64,000 bases of DNA, taken from the NCBI GenBank assembly GCA_947846985.1, contig CANTUZ010000025.1, forward strand, positions 8,554,100 to 8,618,099. Reading direction: 5' to 3'. The position numbers were made by a program, and so were the translations under genes. This document shows positions 1 to 10,950 of this stretch, piece after piece. Below the pieces are notes generated by a model. That model saw nothing but the letters and a program-made list of their open reading frames with translations, was not told the DNA's origin and made no database searches. How positions within the stretch are numbered: the stretch's first letter is position 1; the number at the start of each line of letters is the position of its first letter. This DNA comes from Fratercula arctica (taxonomy: Eukaryota > Chordata > Aves > Charadriiformes > Alcidae).

Positions 1-302
1 GGTAATCTATACCAAGGATGCATGGAGCCTCTGGGCCAGTCACAATGGGATGCTTTTGCCACTCATTCCCAGTTAGGCTCACTTCAGCCTCCAGTACAGT
101 CAACTCTTGGGATCCCCCTGTGACCCCAGAAATACAAATGGGTTCTGCCCCCTCTATAGCTTGATGGTATTAGAGTGCACTGTGCACCTGTGTCCACTAG
201 AGCCTTATACTCCTGTGGGTCTGATGTGCCAGGCCATCGAATCCACACTGTCCAATAAACCCGGTTGTCCCTTTCCTCCACCCGGCTGGAGGCAGGGCCC
301 CT
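1..302 (-). pseudogene. pro: retroviral aspartic protease, N-terminal part
   Basis: The frame reads on from the gag amber codon at 303-305 and contains the retropepsin motif LVDTGAQC, with the catalytic Asp of DTG. A one-base frameshift near 110-130 moves the reading frame; the sequence then continues with a CILGIDY-type segment up to base 1. The other ERVL copies in this window keep the same order of motifs. Pro normally cleaves the Gag-Pol polyprotein. This copy is broken and incomplete at the window edge. Confidence 0.75.
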
Positions 303-305
303 CTA
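303..305 (-). other. conserved amber codon between gag and pro
   Basis: Gag ends with TAG followed directly and in frame by the protease region (AGG GGC CCT GCC). The same TAG sits at the same place in two other copies, at 12933-12935 and 17059-17061. Conservation in three decayed copies suggests a functional stop suppressed by read-through, as at the gag-pol border of gammaretroviruses. The read-through itself is inference. Confidence 0.6.
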
Positions 306-1885
306 ATCCTGGTCATAGTATCCGGTACTCACTTCTTGCAGAAATGACTTGGAAGTTTCTTCAAGAGGATCAGAAGCAAGATCAGGCCTTCTGCTCTGTC
401 TGGGGAACTGCCCACTGGAAACTGGGGCGGCACTTTTCCTGGAGGGATCTCCTTTTGTGGTTGTCCTTCCTTGCAGCTCCTGTACCCGTGTCCGCAGGAT
501 CCAAGTAGGTTGTCCATCCCACTTCCTCATGTCCTCTCCATGGTCTCGCAGGTAGAACCACAGGGTGCCTCGTGGTGTGTACCCTCTGTACTCTCTCTCT
601 TGAGTGGGGAAATGCCTGCCCCTAATAGCTGAGATGCTGGCCCGTACAGGTGGGGAGTAGGACATATTCTCTTCAAGTTGCTGGACCTTCCGGGACAGTT
701 TCCCCACAGCTGAGACAAGGGGCAAGAGAGACTTTCTTCATATCGCTGGAGCCGGCCAGCCACCTCATCCACCGTTGGTCCCTCTTCGCCTTTCCATTCC
801 ATTACTGCCAGTGAGTTGGCATACGACGATGGTGCGCTCCGTACAAACTTCCGCCACATGGGCCTTGTGCAGTGCACCTCATCAGGGTCCGTGGGTAAGT
901 CTGTGTTGTCCAAGTCATAATAAATCATCTCCCGCACGGCTAATTCTCTCAGGTACTGGCTACCTCTTTCCATGGTGGTCCACTTGCTTGGTTGACATAC
1001 AACATCTTCACTGAAGGGGTACCTCTCCCTCACGCCTGATAGGAGTCGTTTCCAGAGGCTGAGGGCTTGGGTCTTCTTTCCAATTGCCTTGTCAATGCCG
1101 CCTTCCCTAGACAGGGATCCCAGCTGCCTGGCTTCCCTACCCTCTAATTCCAGGCTACTGGCCCCGTTATCCCAACACTGAAGCAGCCAGGTGACAATGT
1201 GCTCGCCTGAAAGTTGGCTAAAATCTTTTTGCATATCCCGCAGCTCACTCAGGGATAGGGATTGGGTAATTATCTCTGGTTCTGCCTCTTCCTCCTGTCC
1301 TTGTGATGGCCCTGGTTCATCATCATCTCTTACTAAGCGAACTGATTTCTTTGTGTACTTCTTCTTTTGTATGGGGGCAACGGATACTGGCACGGGTTGG
1401 TTCCCTGGTTCAGCTGCCGTGGCTGCCACCGGGGTTGGAGTAGCCACAGTGCCTGCCGCAGGGGTTGCAGTAGCCGCAGTGTCTGTTGGTCTGTTCTGCG
1501 TCTCTTTCCCCTGAGGGTGCTGCGTAACACTGAGTAGTGCCTGGTAGACACTAGCCAGGGCACAGCACAGTGCGGTGAGTTGTGCCTCTCTGGAATAGCC
1601 ACAGCATTTCCCCTTCAGATATTCTACTACTCTGTCAGGGTCCTGTAATTGTTCAGGGGTGAAGTCCCAGACCATTGCAGGCGAGAAATTCTCTAGGTAC
1701 CTGCCCATGTTCTCCCACATGCCATGCCACCCCTGACTATCCAGCCTCGGAGCAGATCTCTGGGTGGTAGTCTTAAATAGTCGTTTAACCCTAAACAAGA
1801 CCTGGAACATATTCAGCAGACATAACACGAGGAACATGCTGGTTTGAGCATCCCAAGGATATTCAAAGTTCTCAAAAGCTGTCAT
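303..1885 (-). pseudogene. gag: ERVL-like Gag
   Basis: A 452-residue ORF starts at 1885 and runs to 527. A one-base frameshift near 720 moves the true Gag frame to the ORF that ends at the amber codon 303-305. The N-terminus has a hydrophobic stretch (residues about 17-33, FLVLCLLNMFQVLFRVKRL) instead of a Met-Gly myristoylation signal. Next come an Ala/Thr/Pro-rich linker (about 135-175), an acidic stretch, a capsid-like region with a QYLRELAV segment, and after the shift a short coiled coil (KLSRKVQQLEEN). I see no CCHC zinc knuckle. The start at 1885 overlaps the stop of the upstream leader ORF (ATGA). Confidence 0.75.
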
Positions 1886-2202
1886 ACCTGACCCAAAGGA
1901 GAAAAGGGAGGCAAAAGAGCTGGGGAAAGTGTCCCCTCCCCTGTTTCCCCCATAGACTGGGTGGAATTATTAATAAATTCTGAGAGACGGTGCCCAAGGT
2001 ACAGACAGGACAGCAATACCACATAAACACCCCAAAATAGCTGTCTGAACAGTGATGTTATCATATCATAAACCGATATTGTGTAGGACAGCAGAATGAT
2101 AGTCCTGATCCCTCTTCCAGACATGATAAACAGCATTGCAGGGAGTGCATAAAACACATAGGAATTTACATAACACAGCCATGAGAACAAACTAAGCAAC
2201 AT
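1882..2202 (-). CDS. hydrophobic leader ORF upstream of gag
   Basis: This 106-residue ORF lies between the primer-binding site and gag. It starts about 97 bases after the PBS and ends in a four-base ATGA overlap with the gag start. It has two or three strongly hydrophobic segments, for example ALPAMLFIMS, TIILLSYTISV and GVYVVLLSCLYL, and a soluble Ser/Gly/Pro-rich tail. I do not recognise the protein. It could be a small membrane protein, an extra N-terminal part of Gag expressed by reinitiation, or a chance ORF in the leader. Confidence 0.4.
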   Translation of the reverse strand: MLLSLFSWLCYVNSYVFYALPAMLFIMSGRGIRTIILLSYTISVYDMITSLFRQLFWGVYVVLLSCLYLGHRLSEFINNSTQSMGETGEGTLSPALLPPFSPLGQV

Positions 2203-2298
2203 GGTGACCAGTGACTATTTACGTAATACAATAAATGCATACAACAAATTCGTTTTTACAACCTCTAGTTGGATTTTGTCATTATCTCAACCCTTCGA

Positions 2299-2316
2299 GC
2301 CCCACGTTGGGTGCCA
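2299..2316 (-). other. primer-binding site, tRNA-Lys(1,2)-like
   Basis: On the minus strand the 18 bases after the LTR read TGGCACCCAACGTGGGGC, one mismatch from the known tRNA-Lys1,2 primer site of retroviruses. It lies eight bases inside the LTR end, which marks the LTR to the right as the 5' LTR. Confidence 0.75.
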
Positions 2317-2324
2317 AAAAGGAC

Positions 2325-2694
2325 TGTCGTGGTTTGGCCTCAGACGGCAACAAAGAACCACATGCCGCTCGCTCAGGTCTTTCCGGTATGGGAAGAATCA
2401 GAAGAAAAAAGGCAAAACTCTTGGGTTGAGACAAAGGCAGTTTAACAGAACAGCAAAGGGAACAAGAAAACAACAACAACAACATAGACAGAGGAATATA
2501 CAAACACGATTACGGAACCGCCGCTCACCACTGCCACTCTCCGACCGGACCCAGGACACCCCAGCCCGCTCCAAGCGGTGACTTCCTGCCCCCTCCCCCG
2601 GCAGCTCAGGGTGGGCATGGCTCACATAGGATGGAATACCTGTGTCCCTGCCAGAGCCTGTGGAAAATTAACCCTATCCCCGCCGGAACCAGGA
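2325..2694 (-). repeat. 5' LTR of provirus 1 (LTR-H, about 370 bp)
   Basis: On the plus strand it begins TGTCGTGGTTTGG and ends CCAGGACA, so it has the TG...CA ends of an LTR and inverted terminal motifs like those of LTR-A. The body differs from LTR-A. The PBS abuts its left end. No second copy lies in the window, so divergence and target duplication cannot be judged. Confidence 0.7.
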
Positions 2695-3077
2695 CACACA
2701 CATATCTAGCCCTGCTCAAAATTACCCAAGCTGTATTAGTTATGAAAGCCAGAAGCAGCTTAGGTCTGAAGAAAAGAGCCAAAACTGGCTTGAGCAGTTT
2801 TGTGTGAAGTCTGAAAGGCAAGAGCCACAATCAGGTCCATTTATGCAGTCACAGCAGTTAGTCCATGGAATATTTCCAGCCTCTCCCAAACAGAAAAGCA
2901 TATGCGTACTAGAACATAAAGAACCATGGCTTTAAATTCCACTTAATTCTTTCCTTCAGGTCTCCTAAAGAGTCACCATTTCTACAAAAATTCATGTGGG
3001 AGGTGTAGGGTCTTGGGCAACATCAGTCTTAGTCACAAAGAACACAGAAATCCATACGTGTGTACGTATGTGATACA
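2695..3077. other. no recognisable feature
   Basis: Intergenic sequence between the provirus LTR and a CR1 fragment. I see no gene, repeat family or strong motif. Confidence 0.5.
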
Positions 3078-3261
3078 TGCCATCCAGACAGACCTTGACA
3101 GGCTTGAGAGGTGGCCCTGTACAAGCCTCATGAAGTTCACCAAGGCCAAGTGCAAGGTCCTGCACATGGGTCAGGGCAATCCCAAGCACAAACACAGGCT
3201 GGGTGGAGAATGGATTGAGAGCAGCCTTGAGGAGAAGAGCATGGGGGTGTTGGTGGATGAG

Positions 3262-5310
3262 AATCATAGAATCATAGAATTGCCTCGGTTGGAAGGGACC
3301 TTTCAGATCATCTAGTCCAACCATCAATCTAACTGACAAAAAAACATCACTAAACCATATCTCTAAGCACTATGTCTACCCATCTTTTAAATACCTCCAG
3401 GGATGGTGACTCAACTACTTCCCTGGGCAGCCTGTGCCAATGCTTAATATCCCTTTCAGTGTAAAAATTTTTCCTACTATCCAGTCTAAACCTCCCCTGG
3501 TGCAACTTAAGGCCGTTTCCTCTTGTCCTATCACCTGTTACTTGGGAGAAGAGACTGACCCCCACCTCTCTACAACCTCCTCTCAGGTAGTTGCAGAGAG
3601 CAATAAGGTCTCCCCTCAGCCTCCTTTTCTCTAGGCTAAACAGCCCCAGCTCCCTCAGCCTCTCCTCATAAGACTTGTTCTCCAGACCCCTCACCAGCTT
3701 CTTTGCCCTTCTCTGGACACACTCCAGCACCTCAATGTCTTTTTTGTGGTGAGGGGCCCAAAACCGGACACAGTACTCAAGGTGAGGCCTCACCAGTGCG
3801 GAGTACAGGGGAATGATCACTTCCCTCATCCTGCTCACCACACTATTCCTGATACAGGCCAGGATGCTGTTGGTCTTCTTGGCCACCTGGGCACACTGCT
3901 GGCTCATATTCAGCCAGCTGTCGACCAACACCCCCAGGTCCTTTTCTGCCAGGCAGCTCTCCAGCCACTCCTCCCCAAGCCTGTAGCATTGCATGGGGTT
4001 GTTGTGACCCAAGTGCAGGACTTGATGCTTGGCCTTGCTGAACCTCATACCATTGGCCTTGGCTCATCGATCCAGCCTGTCCAGATCCCTCTGCAAAGCA
4101 TTTTTACCCTCAAAAGTAGGCCAACACTCCCATCTAACTTGGTGTCTGCAAACTTACTGAGGGTACACTCAATCCCCTCGTCCAGATCATTGATACAGAT
4201 ATTAAAGAGAACTGGCCCCAATACTGAGCCCTGCAGAACACCACTTGTGACCAGCCGCCAACTGGATTTAACTCCATTCACCACCACTCTCTGGGCCCAG
4301 CCTTCCAGCCAGTTTTCAATCCAGCAAAGAATACTCCCATCCAAGCCATGGGCAGCCAGTTTCTCCAGGAGGATGCTGTGGGAAACGGTGTCAAAGGCTT
4401 TACTAAAGTCCAGGTAAACAACATCCCCAGCCTTTCCCTCATCCACCAAGCGGGTCACCTTATCATAGAAGGAGATCAGGTTTGTCAAGCAGGACCTGCC
4501 TTTCATGAACCCATGCTGACTGGGCCCAATCACCTGGTTGTCCATCATGTGCCACGTAATGGCACTCAGGATGATCTGTTCCATAACCTTCCCTGGCACT
4601 GAGGTCAGACTGACAGGCCTGTAGTTCCCCGGATCTTCCTTCTGGCCCTTCTTGTGGATGGGTGTCACATTTGCTAGTCACCAGTCAACTGGGACCTCCA
4701 CAGTTAGCCAGGACTGCTGATAAATGATGGAAAGTGTCTTGGTGAGCACTTCCACCAGCTCCCTCAGTACCCTCAGGTGGATCCCATCTGGCCCCATAGA
4801 CTTGTGTATGTCCAGGTCTTGAAGCAGGTCCCTCACCAACTCCCTTGGTGTTACAGGGCCTTCATTCTGCTCCCCGCCCCTATCTACTAGCTCAGGGGTC
4901 TGGGTACTCAGGGAACAACGGACTCTACTACTAAAGACTGAGGCAAAGGCAGCCTCAGCCTTCTCCTCATCCTTTGTCACTATGTTACCACCTTCATCTG
5001 ATAAAGGATGAAGATCCTCCCGAGTCCTCCTTTTGTTACTAACGTATTTATAGAAACTCTTTTTATTGTTCTTAACATCCAAAGCCAGGTTAAGTTCTAG
5101 TTGGGCTTTGGCCTTTCTAATTTTCTCCCTACATAGCCTCACAGCATCTTTGTAGCCTTCCTGAGTGGCCTGCCCCTTTTTCCAAAGGCCATAAACTCTC
5201 CTTTTTTCCCTGAGTTGCAACCATATCTCTCTGTTCAACCAGGCTGGTCTTTTCCCCCGATGGCTCATTTTTTGGCACATGGGGACAGCCTTCCACCATG
5301 ATATCAGCTA
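3262..5310 (-). mobile_element. CR1 LINE (b), 5'-truncated, nested in CR1-a
   Basis: The 3' end is at 3262 (tandem ATTCTATG-type repeats read on the minus strand). The body extends right through the ORF2 reverse transcriptase and part of the linker between endonuclease and RT. The 5' end is truncated near 5280-5310, as is usual for LINEs. It carries a different 3' region from CR1-a, so it belongs to another CR1 subfamily. Confidence 0.85.
3350..5280 (-). pseudogene. CR1 ORF2 reverse transcriptase, partial
   Basis: Three minus-strand ORFs (4678-5280, 4045-4668, 3350-4048) together encode the linker upstream of RT ([10 protein letters not shown]), the RT palm ([29 protein letters not shown]) and the C-terminal part ([24 protein letters not shown]). 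The usual FADDTKL active-site motif reads FADTKL: one Asp codon is missing, so the catalytic site is damaged. Frameshifts separate the ORFs. The gene once encoded a LINE endonuclease-RT protein. Confidence 0.8.
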
Positions 5311-5893
5311 TGTGGCCAGCAGGTCAAAGGAGGTGATTCTGCCCCTCTACTCCGCTCTGGTGAGACCCCACCTGGAGTACTGTGTCCAGCTCTGGGGCCC
5401 TCAACATAAGAAGGACATCGACCAGTTGGAGTGGGTCCAGAGGAGGGCCACAAAGATGATTAGAGGGATTGATCAGAGGGCTGGAGCACCTCTCCTATGA
5501 GGATAGGCTGAGAGAGTTGGGGTTGTTCAGCCTGGAGAAGAGAAGGCTCCATGGAGACCTTATAGCGGCCTTCCAGTACCTAAAGGGGGGCCTACAGGAG
5601 AGATGGGGAGGGACTCTTTATGAGGGACTGTAATGATAGGACAAGGGGTAAAGGTTTTAAACTGGAAGAGGGGAGATTTAGATTAGATATTAGGAAGAAA
5701 TTCTTTACTGTGAGGGTGGTGAGGCACTGGAACAGGCTGCCCAGAGAAGTTGTGGATGCCTCCTCCCTGGAGGTGTTCAAGGCCAGGCTGGATGAGGCTT
5801 TGAGCTACATGGTCTAGTGGGAGGTGTCCCTGCCCATGGTAGTAGGGTTGGAACTAGATGATCTTTAAGGTCCCTTCCAACCCAACCCATTCT

Positions 5894-7240
5894 ATGTTTA
5901 AAGATGTACATATTCTTTGATATATATACTGTTTTACAACAGTAGTTGGAGATGGACTTTGTACAGTTACATGAATTAGTTTCAAATTAAATGGTAAAAC
6001 TTAACAGTACTATCACCCCAAACCTGTAATAAATGCAAACAAACAGAGCTGTGGAGCAATTTTATACTGTTCTTTACAGAAGTATTCTGTCTTTGAATTT
6101 AAATCATTATTCAGAGTTAAATCCCTATTGAAACTAACATTAATAGCATCAATTTCTTGAGCCGTCTAGCTTTCTGTTATTAAAAGTGATAGGATTTATA
6201 TTTTGCATATCCCTTTTTATAAATTTTAAATAAGGGCATACTCATATTTATGTAATAAAAATGAAAAAATTAAAATACCCCATTTATTTATTTTTACACT
6301 CCACATTTCAAAAACACGTATGCAAGTCTCCACACAGTCCCTCAGCACATTAACAAAGCTCAGGCAAGTAATGTAATGTTCAGCATGCTGTGATACTGCG
6401 TATTCATATCTACAGTGAAAGTAGATTCTACCCAGTTTGAGGACAGAATGGCAAACCTTTTTAACTCTGACTCAGAAAAAAATCTCTTCCAAAGAGCCAT
6501 GTCACTCAAAGAGCCACAGAAAAAGAACTCTCTCTTCTGCCAATGGAACGTGCCCAGGGTAAATCACAACAGGTTATAGTCTGGAAGGAGAATTCTCATG
6601 CTCTGCAGAAGGGTGGATGCCTTGTGTTAGTGAAGCCTTAAAGAGTTAAGACTTATGCATTTGATTTCTAATTTTATTAAAGCCTGCATAAAAACACATC
6701 TTAAAAGACTAAGTAACAATGGAAATAATTCAGAATGCAAGCACACAATTGCAATTAAAAAAAGTCACAAACTTACCTTCTTCCATGGGCTTACAAACTG
6801 TGTACATGCATATTGAGTTAACATGTGGATTATAACAACTTGACCTCATTCTTCCACGTCAACCAGCAAGTTCTTGTGAAATAGATCTATTCTACCTGGA
6901 CACACTTCCTCAAATGCCATCACAACGCTCCCAGCTACCAGTTAGAAAACAAAATATAAACCAGGTCAGTGTTCCTTCCACAGTTCATCCGCAAGTGAGA
7001 ATCAAAATTAAAGCTAGCAGTTCTCAGCAATTTCAGATTGTTGCTATTCAGTGAAAAGAAACAACAAAAAAACCCAACAACCCTAAGCCCACAGAAATGG
7101 TATCTTATTTAAAATAGAATTGAGATAAGTTTATTAGAATGGAGAAAACATTTGCTGTTTCTATTACACACATAAATCTTAGCTCCCAGTCCTGAAGATG
7201 GTGCAACATAAGCATAATTTTTTTTCTTACAGTTATATTT
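5894..7240. other. unique AT-rich sequence, no gene seen
   Basis: AT-rich DNA with no ORF of convincing composition and no repeat family that I recognise. It may be original host sequence. Confidence 0.5.
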
Positions 7241-7337
7241 TCATAGAATCATAGAATAGTTTAGGTTGGAAGGGACCTTAAAGATCATCTAGTTCCAACC
7301 CCTTGCCATGGGCAGGGACATCTCCCACTAGACCAGG
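7241..7337 (-). mobile_element. CR1 3' end fragment (c)
   Basis: About 100 bases matching the CR1 3' UTR on the minus strand: TCATAGAATCATAGAATAG followed by GGTTGGAAGGGACCTTAAAG and the CCACTAGACCAGG end. A severely 5'-truncated copy. Confidence 0.85.
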
Positions 7338-8749
7338 TTTATTTTCCAAATAAATTATCAGAGAACTTGCAATTAAATCAGAAATAACAGGAAAAAATGA
7401 CAAGTATAATAGTGATGTGCCCAACAAGGTCTATTGGGATTCTCTTATCAACAATGGCATGATCAAACTAAAGATAAGCTGGGGGTAAGTTTCCCAGCAC
7501 TACTGGGATCCAAACTTCTCTCTCAATATGGCTAAATTAACTGTCCTGAAATTTTATCTTTAGTGTTTCATGCACACACTTTGCAAAAAAGGCATAAAAA
7601 TTAGTAATACAGACATACAGTAATACTTTCCCTCAAAGAACACAAGCAGAATTTCTGCATGTTGTTCAGCACTTTTCTACCAATTACAAAATTATGGAAA
7701 TGGATCATTTATGTCCTGCTGTGTCCTCACACATTTTTTGCCCCCATAAGAAATAAATCATTGTGTATATATAAAGATCCTCATAGTGACTATGATTATA
7801 AAAATAGCTTTGTTTTAATGAGAAAATTAAATAGAGAAGGAAGGGAGACAGGGAGATATATTTATGACTATAAGAATAGTTGCAGCCTAATATTTAAAAA
7901 AATCCATTTAGGTTTATAGGTGAAGGACGATATAGATGCTGGTGTCCAACTGTAGTTCTGTTGTGGATACTCTTGCCTTTTACCATTATTAGCAGTGCAC
8001 ACACATTTTGCTGTATTTCTCTTTCATTTGGATATGATATAGTTTGAAAGCTGACACAAAATAATACATATAACACTAGTTCAGATCTTTTAAAAATGAG
8101 CACATCTCATTTAAAAAGTTCAGTTACTGTGAGTAAAACAGCTTGATACAAAGAAATAGTCATACTGAAATACAGGAATTCTAAATAATTACTTATTTCA
8201 ATTCACATCAGTTACCTATTCAAGTTTACACTGAGAATGCTGTCACTTGTGAACAATTAAAGTATGCTAATAAAAATTTGAACATACATTATGAAATGCT
8301 AGGGGTGCACTGAATGAACAAGAATTTTATTCCTGTGGCGAGTCCCTAGATTTACAAGTTAATACAGGAATTGCCATACATCACAACACTACTTAAGATC
8401 ATGCTTCTCTCCCCATTATGGCATTGTCCAAAATTAAGCTTTTCATTTTGAGGGGGATGTGGGTTAAAAATGTCACAATGTAAAACAGATTCAAAATGCA
8501 TTAGTAACAAGAGGATTTATCTGAGAAAATTTCCTAATGCTTTCTTAATAAAAGATTATTTTCTATTTGACACTGTTCCCCCTATAGTATGATCCTACTA
8601 TACATCTAAACATCAGAGGAACAGCTAATAATCTGTTTATTAAATGCTCAACATTCCATTAAAATATTTAGAATTAAAATAAAATGATCCAATCAGAATA
8701 TAAACCCAAAAAATATAATTTTCAAAAAGAACCAGTCAGTTAATTTCCA
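7338..8749. other. unique AT-rich sequence, no gene seen
   Basis: No convincing coding region. The short ORFs near 7659-7919 and 7894-8103 have low-complexity composition and no recognisable domain. Confidence 0.5.
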
Positions 8750-9070
8750 TCTCATGATGGAACCATGGTCAGTTGCCCAGCCCATCCTGAGCAGTGATCG
8801 TGGATTCCTGCCCCCTGTCCAACCCCCATTTATATACTGAGCATGACATCTATGGTATGGAATATTCCTTCTAACCAGCTTGTCCTGTCTATGCTCCCCC
8901 TCAGCTTCTGTGGGAAGCTGAAAAAGTCCTTGACAAATATAAACATTACTTAGCAACAATGGAAACAATATGCGTTATCAACATCCATCACCATTCTTCT
9001 CATTCTAAGTCCAAAACACAGCAGCTACTAGAAAGAAAATTAACTCTGACCCAGCTGAAACCAGAACAGT
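8750..9070 (-). repeat. truncated LTR-G, 3' LTR of copy 2a
   Basis: It matches in reverse the first part of the complete LTR-G at 20384-20925, ending CCAGCTGAAACCAGAACA at 9070. Only U3 and the TATA region (TTTATATACTGAGCATG) remain; R-U5 is missing and the left boundary near 8750 is approximate. Confidence 0.7.
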
Positions 9071-9237
9071 ATCCACCCCTTATTCTACACCATCTATGTC
9101 ATGCCCAGATCTTACACTTTTCAGTAAATCACCAGCCCTTTTCCTGTCTTTGATATATATATATATATATACACAGCTGAAACCAGGACACCCAGACTGT
9201 TTTTCCCAGACAGTTCCTTACATGCAGTATGGGGATC
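9071..9237 (-). other. 3' internal end of ERVL copy 2a with polypurine tract
   Basis: On the minus strand the bases abutting the LTR read AATAAGGGGTGGATAC, a good polypurine tract for plus-strand priming. The same flank occurs before LTR-G at 20384, which shows it is retroviral and not host DNA. A (TA)n run lies at 9153-9172. Confidence 0.55.
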
Positions 9238-9343
9238 TTATAGAGTCATAGGGTTGGAAGGGACCTCTGGAGATCATCTAGTCCAACCCCCCTGCCAGAG
9301 CAGGGTCATCTTAGAGCAGGTTGCACAGGAATGCGTCCAGGCG
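9238..9343 (-). mobile_element. CR1 3' end fragment (d)
   Basis: Minus-strand CR1 tail of a second 3' type (GTTGGAAGGGACCTCTGGAG, GCAGGTTGCACAGGAATGCG). It lies inside the integrase remnant of ERVL copy 2a. Confidence 0.85.
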
Positions 9344-10950
9344 TATCTTCTTCCACAGTGCACAGGGGTTTTGATTGAGCAGGGACAGGTCAACTGGCAG
9401 ATCCTCTAGTATTAACTAGCCAAGTAGCTTCTGCTAAATGGGTATCCTAATGCCTGAAGGTCCCAGCACCCATGGCTCTCTGTGTAGCTCTTAAATCCAT
9501 TGTATCATTCAATTTTCCCAGAGGCTGGTGCATGATAAGGGATGTGATACACCCAGTCAATGCCATGCCATGCACAAGTGTTTATGAGGTTGTTTCAGAA
9601 ATAACTCCCATTGTCCAACTCAGTTCTTTCAGGGGTGTCACCATAAAAACTTGCTTTTCAAGGCCCAAGATAGTATTCTGGGCAGTAGCATGGGTCACAG
9701 GGTATATTTCCAATCATCCAGTATTCACTTCCACCATCATAAGCACATGGTGCTTCTCATGGCTGGTTCGTGGTTGTCGTGGTTTGGGCTGGACTGGCCA
9801 CTGAAACGAATGACAGATGCTCTCCCCCACCTCTCCCTCCAAGGAGATGAGGGAGAGAGAGAAAGAGACTTATGAGTTTAGAAAAAAACTAAAACTAAAC
9901 TATTTTAATGAAATATTAATAATAAAATAAAAACAAAATAATGAAATATATACAATATATACAAAACCAGTATCGAGCTCCCAGGATGATGATCACATCA
10001 CCGTCAGGCACTGGGAAAGTCCCAGACTGGACTCAGTGATGGACAGGAACTGGATTCTGGATCTGGATTATGCACGGATCAGGATCAAAAGCAGACAGAG
10101 TCCTCCTCAGACACCGGCCAGTGAAGAAAGAGGGATGACCCTTTGATACCTCAGCTTTTGTGGCAGATAGGATGGAATACCCTTGTTGGTCAGTTTTGGG
10201 TCACCTGCCCTGTCTGCTCCTCCCTGCAGGTGGGACCCCTCTATGCTTTTCCACTTCTGACCCTCCAACGGGGCAAATAATGAAATTAGCTGACCTTGGT
10301 TGTTATAGCAATAAGTATAAGCAAGAGCCTCTCTGCATACCATTCCTTGGCATATATTAGAAACAATCAGGTCTTATCTCTCTGGGAGTGAACAGTGTCT
10401 CCACAATATGCTGTTAATTTCAGAGAGTTCAGTTCATTAGAATAGGCTTAGCTGCAAGGTAAAATTACTGAACGTAAAATTGGTTCTGTTTTACCTCAAA
10501 CCAGGACAGTGGTAGTGTGATATCTGCCGGGCTTCCCCATATCGATATTTCAGCCATCATCCTCCATACCAAAAAGGCTTTAGCTGCTTGGCTTGTTTGG
10601 TTATGGCACACGTCTTACATTCATGGATATAACCTGTGCAATGGCATCAATGGTCAAGTCTGCACCTCGATCAAAAGCCCATTTATATGTTGCATCCCTT
10701 CAATTCTAGCAGCCTGGTCCACCTGCTCATTGTTTCGATGTTCTTCAGCGGCCCAACTCTTGGGTAAGTGGGCATTTAAGTGACATACTTTTACAACCAG
10801 GTTCTCTACCTGAGCAGCAATACCTTGTCACAATTCAGCAGCCAAGATGGGTTTACCTCTGCGCTGCTGGTTGCTCTGCTTCCTCTGTTTTAACCACCCA
10901 CACACAGCATTTGCCACCATCCATGAGTCAGTATAAAGTACCGGCCATTT
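9344..10950 (-). pseudogene. pol: ERVL integrase remnant, interrupted by solo LTR-A
   Basis: Pieces 9344-9769 and 10514-10950 align in order with the integrase of copies 2b and 3. The left piece holds the core (GGTGGAAGTGAATACTGGATG strand side near 9730, and the PYHAP segment near 9530); the right piece holds the zinc-binding domain and the start of the core. Frames are broken by many stops. The DNA is split by the solo LTR at 9775-10508, whose 5-bp target duplication lies in integrase sequence. Confidence 0.7.
9775..10508 (-). repeat. solo LTR-A in integrase of copy 2a
   Basis: It starts TGTCGTGGTTTGGGC and ends CTCAAACCAGGACA, with perfect 5-bp duplications GTGGT at 9770-9774 and 10509-10513. 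Orientation is minus, judged from LTR-A copies with a TATA box. The segment holding the TATA box (TTTTATACTGAGCATG in other copies) is reduced to CTTTTGTGGCAG near 10157, so the promoter is probably dead. Confidence 0.9.

Larger units (their letters stand above)
1..2694 (-). mobile_element. ERVL-like provirus 1, 5' half, cut by window edge
   Basis: Read on the minus strand the order is LTR (2325-2694), tRNA-Lys-type primer site, hydrophobic leader ORF, gag and the start of protease, which runs off base 1. The Gag and protease match in layout the two copies at 8750-13762 and 14448-18566. The pol of those copies (YIDDIIVWG reverse transcriptase motif, integrase) resembles class III / ERVL elements of birds. 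No envelope gene can be seen in any copy. The class is inferred from motifs; the proviral structure is seen directly. Confidence 0.8.
3078..5893 (+). mobile_element. CR1 LINE fragment (a), interrupted by CR1-b
   Basis: Two plus-strand pieces, 3078-3261 and about 5311-5893, belong to one CR1. The first encodes the RT C-terminal region ([18 protein letters not shown]) and stops in GVLVDE. The second resumes at [23 protein letters not shown] and runs to a normal CR1 3' end (GATGATCTTTAAGGTCCC and a CATTCTATG-like tail). Compared with the CR1 at 28533-29765, roughly 80 bases between the pieces are missing, so the inserting element deleted part of its target. Confidence 0.85.

Noticed and set aside
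9172..9190. CAGCTGAAACCAGGACA resembling the end of LTR-G
   Set aside because: Only the terminal motif matches, with no LTR body on either side; too short to call a second LTR.
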